The translations under genes and the position numbers were made by a program. Positions 63,652 to 64,000 of a DNA stretch of 64,000 nucleotides are shown in pieces. A model generated the notes under the pieces. It was given only the letters and a program-made list of their open reading frames with translations. It ran no database searches and was not told the DNA's origin. The DNA lies in assembly GCF_017848315.1 (NCBI RefSeq), contig NZ_JAFKEC010000002.1, positions 124,001 through 188,000 on the forward strand. The letters are read 5' to 3'. The DNA comes from Pseudomonas palmensis (lineage in GTDB: Bacteria; Pseudomonadota; Gammaproteobacteria; Pseudomonadales; Pseudomonadaceae). Each line of letters starts with the position of its first letter. The first letter of the stretch is position 1.

Positions 63652-64000
63652 TTATCGGTTCAAGAGCTCTCTGCGCACGATGTCCGCGCCGGCGCTCAAG
63701 GCGTTCAGCTTGCCGCGTGCCACCTCGCGGGGCAGAGGGGCCATGCCGCAGTTGGTGCAAGGGTAGAGCTTGTCGGCGTCCACGAACTGCAGCGCTTTGC
63801 GCAGGGTGTTGGCCACTTCCTCGGGGGTTTCGATGGCGTGGTTCGCCACATCGATGGCCCCCACCATCACTTTCTTGCCGCGAATCAGCTCGATCAGGTC
63901 CATCGGGACATGGGAGTTGTGGCACTCCAGCGAGATGATATCGATGCCGGATTTCTGCAGCTTGGGGAAGGCTTCCTCATATTGGCGCCACTCCGAGCCC
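63652..64000 (-). CDS. Core-MetE methionine synthase (MesD-like), 3' part
   Basis: Runs off the right edge; the visible C-terminal ~115 residues read KSGIDIISLECHNSHVPMDL, then GAIDVANHAIETPEEVANTL and ADKLYPCTNCGMAPLPREVA. The zinc-site pattern (C in CHN context and the terminal CxxC, TNCGMAPL) is that of cobalamin-independent methionine synthase catalytic domains. The absence of the N-terminal half and the flavin reductase neighbour suggest the MesD class, which works with a DUF1852 partner that would lie just outside the window. Confidence 0.85.
   Translation of the reverse strand, partial: GSEWRQYEEAFPKLQKSGIDIISLECHNSHVPMDLIELIRGKKVMVGAIDVANHAIETPEEVANTLRKALQFVDADKLYPCTNCGMAPLPREVARGKLNALSAGADIVRRELLNR

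Overview
The window is most likely chromosome of a Pseudomonas of the putida/fluorescens type. This rests on an MvaT/MvaU-type nucleoid protein, a FrnE/OsmC/AhpD stress set, CstA-YbdD, and a flavin reductase next to a core-MetE gene. It is not a smooth core segment. From about 1 to 57.8 kb it is accessory DNA, with insertion-sequence relics, small orphan genes, defence-type genes and a decayed prophage. The last 6 kb (57.9-64.0 kb) is visibly richer in G+C, tightly packed and looks like core genome. No rRNA gene, complete tRNA gene or CRISPR array was seen.

Layout. 0.1-8.7 kb: a chemotaxis receptor followed by scattered small or orphan genes (XRE regulator, metallophosphoesterase, HAD hydrolase). 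8.8-16.9 kb: an IS5 relic, then two convergent operons. The plus-strand operon is AhpD-like CMD, old yellow enzyme, tautomerase, KefF, KefC. The minus-strand operon is OsmC, SDR, TetR, DsbA-like, thioredoxin. 17-20.9 kb: IS relics, an 82-aa repeat protein, and a second TetR gene behind two small genes. 21.1-25.8 kb: a two-component system divergent from cstA-ybdD. 25.8-31.9 kb: DUF1641, an SQR-like flavoprotein, an amino-acid permease, a PLP C-S lyase, an Lrp regulator and an EamA exporter. 32.0-35.7 kb: a second copy of the thiol-stress set (thioredoxin, OsmC, DsbA-like, CMD) and an alpha/beta hydrolase.

The main finding is a regulon. Five promoters (near 9.44, 16.98, 20.90, 34.23 and 35.73 kb) share one architecture: a TTGCAn-type -35, a 17-18 bp spacer holding a near-palindrome related to CTACCANCTAGTAGGTAG, and a TAGNNT-like -10. 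They drive both copies of the thiol/electrophile-defence genes, both TetR genes, two uncharacterised small genes and the hydrolase. The two TetR proteins share a PLCGALAAE cysteine motif and are the obvious candidate repressors. Gene sets of this composition are known from thiosulfinate (allicin) tolerance loci of Allium-associated Pseudomonas and Pantoea. The C-S lyase, permease, SQR-like and CstA genes lying between the copies could feed on S-substituted cysteines from the same source; that part is inference.

36-43.5 kb: an extra MvaU-like silencer followed by defence-type genes (SIR2 protein, membrane protein, DUF4062 protein), and the second copy of a 61-bp composite repeat first seen at 6.5 kb. 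43.5-57.7 kb: a tRNA-Ser-like 3'-end attachment site, a tyrosine integrase split by an IS3-family element, then prophage remnants in which several genes are frameshifted (phage protein, C5 methyltransferase, DUF4238). Intact cargo lies among them (2TM-GAF pair, TIR/deoxyribosyltransferase-like protein, zinc-ribbon proteins), along with a complete IS5-family element. 57.9-64.0 kb: a GntR-controlled divergent cluster (SDR; substrate-binding protein, APH-type kinase, class III aminotransferase) that resembles a phosphorylate-then-eliminate route for an amino alcohol or hydroxy-amino acid. It is followed by a flavin reductase and the 3' part of a core-MetE methionine synthase.
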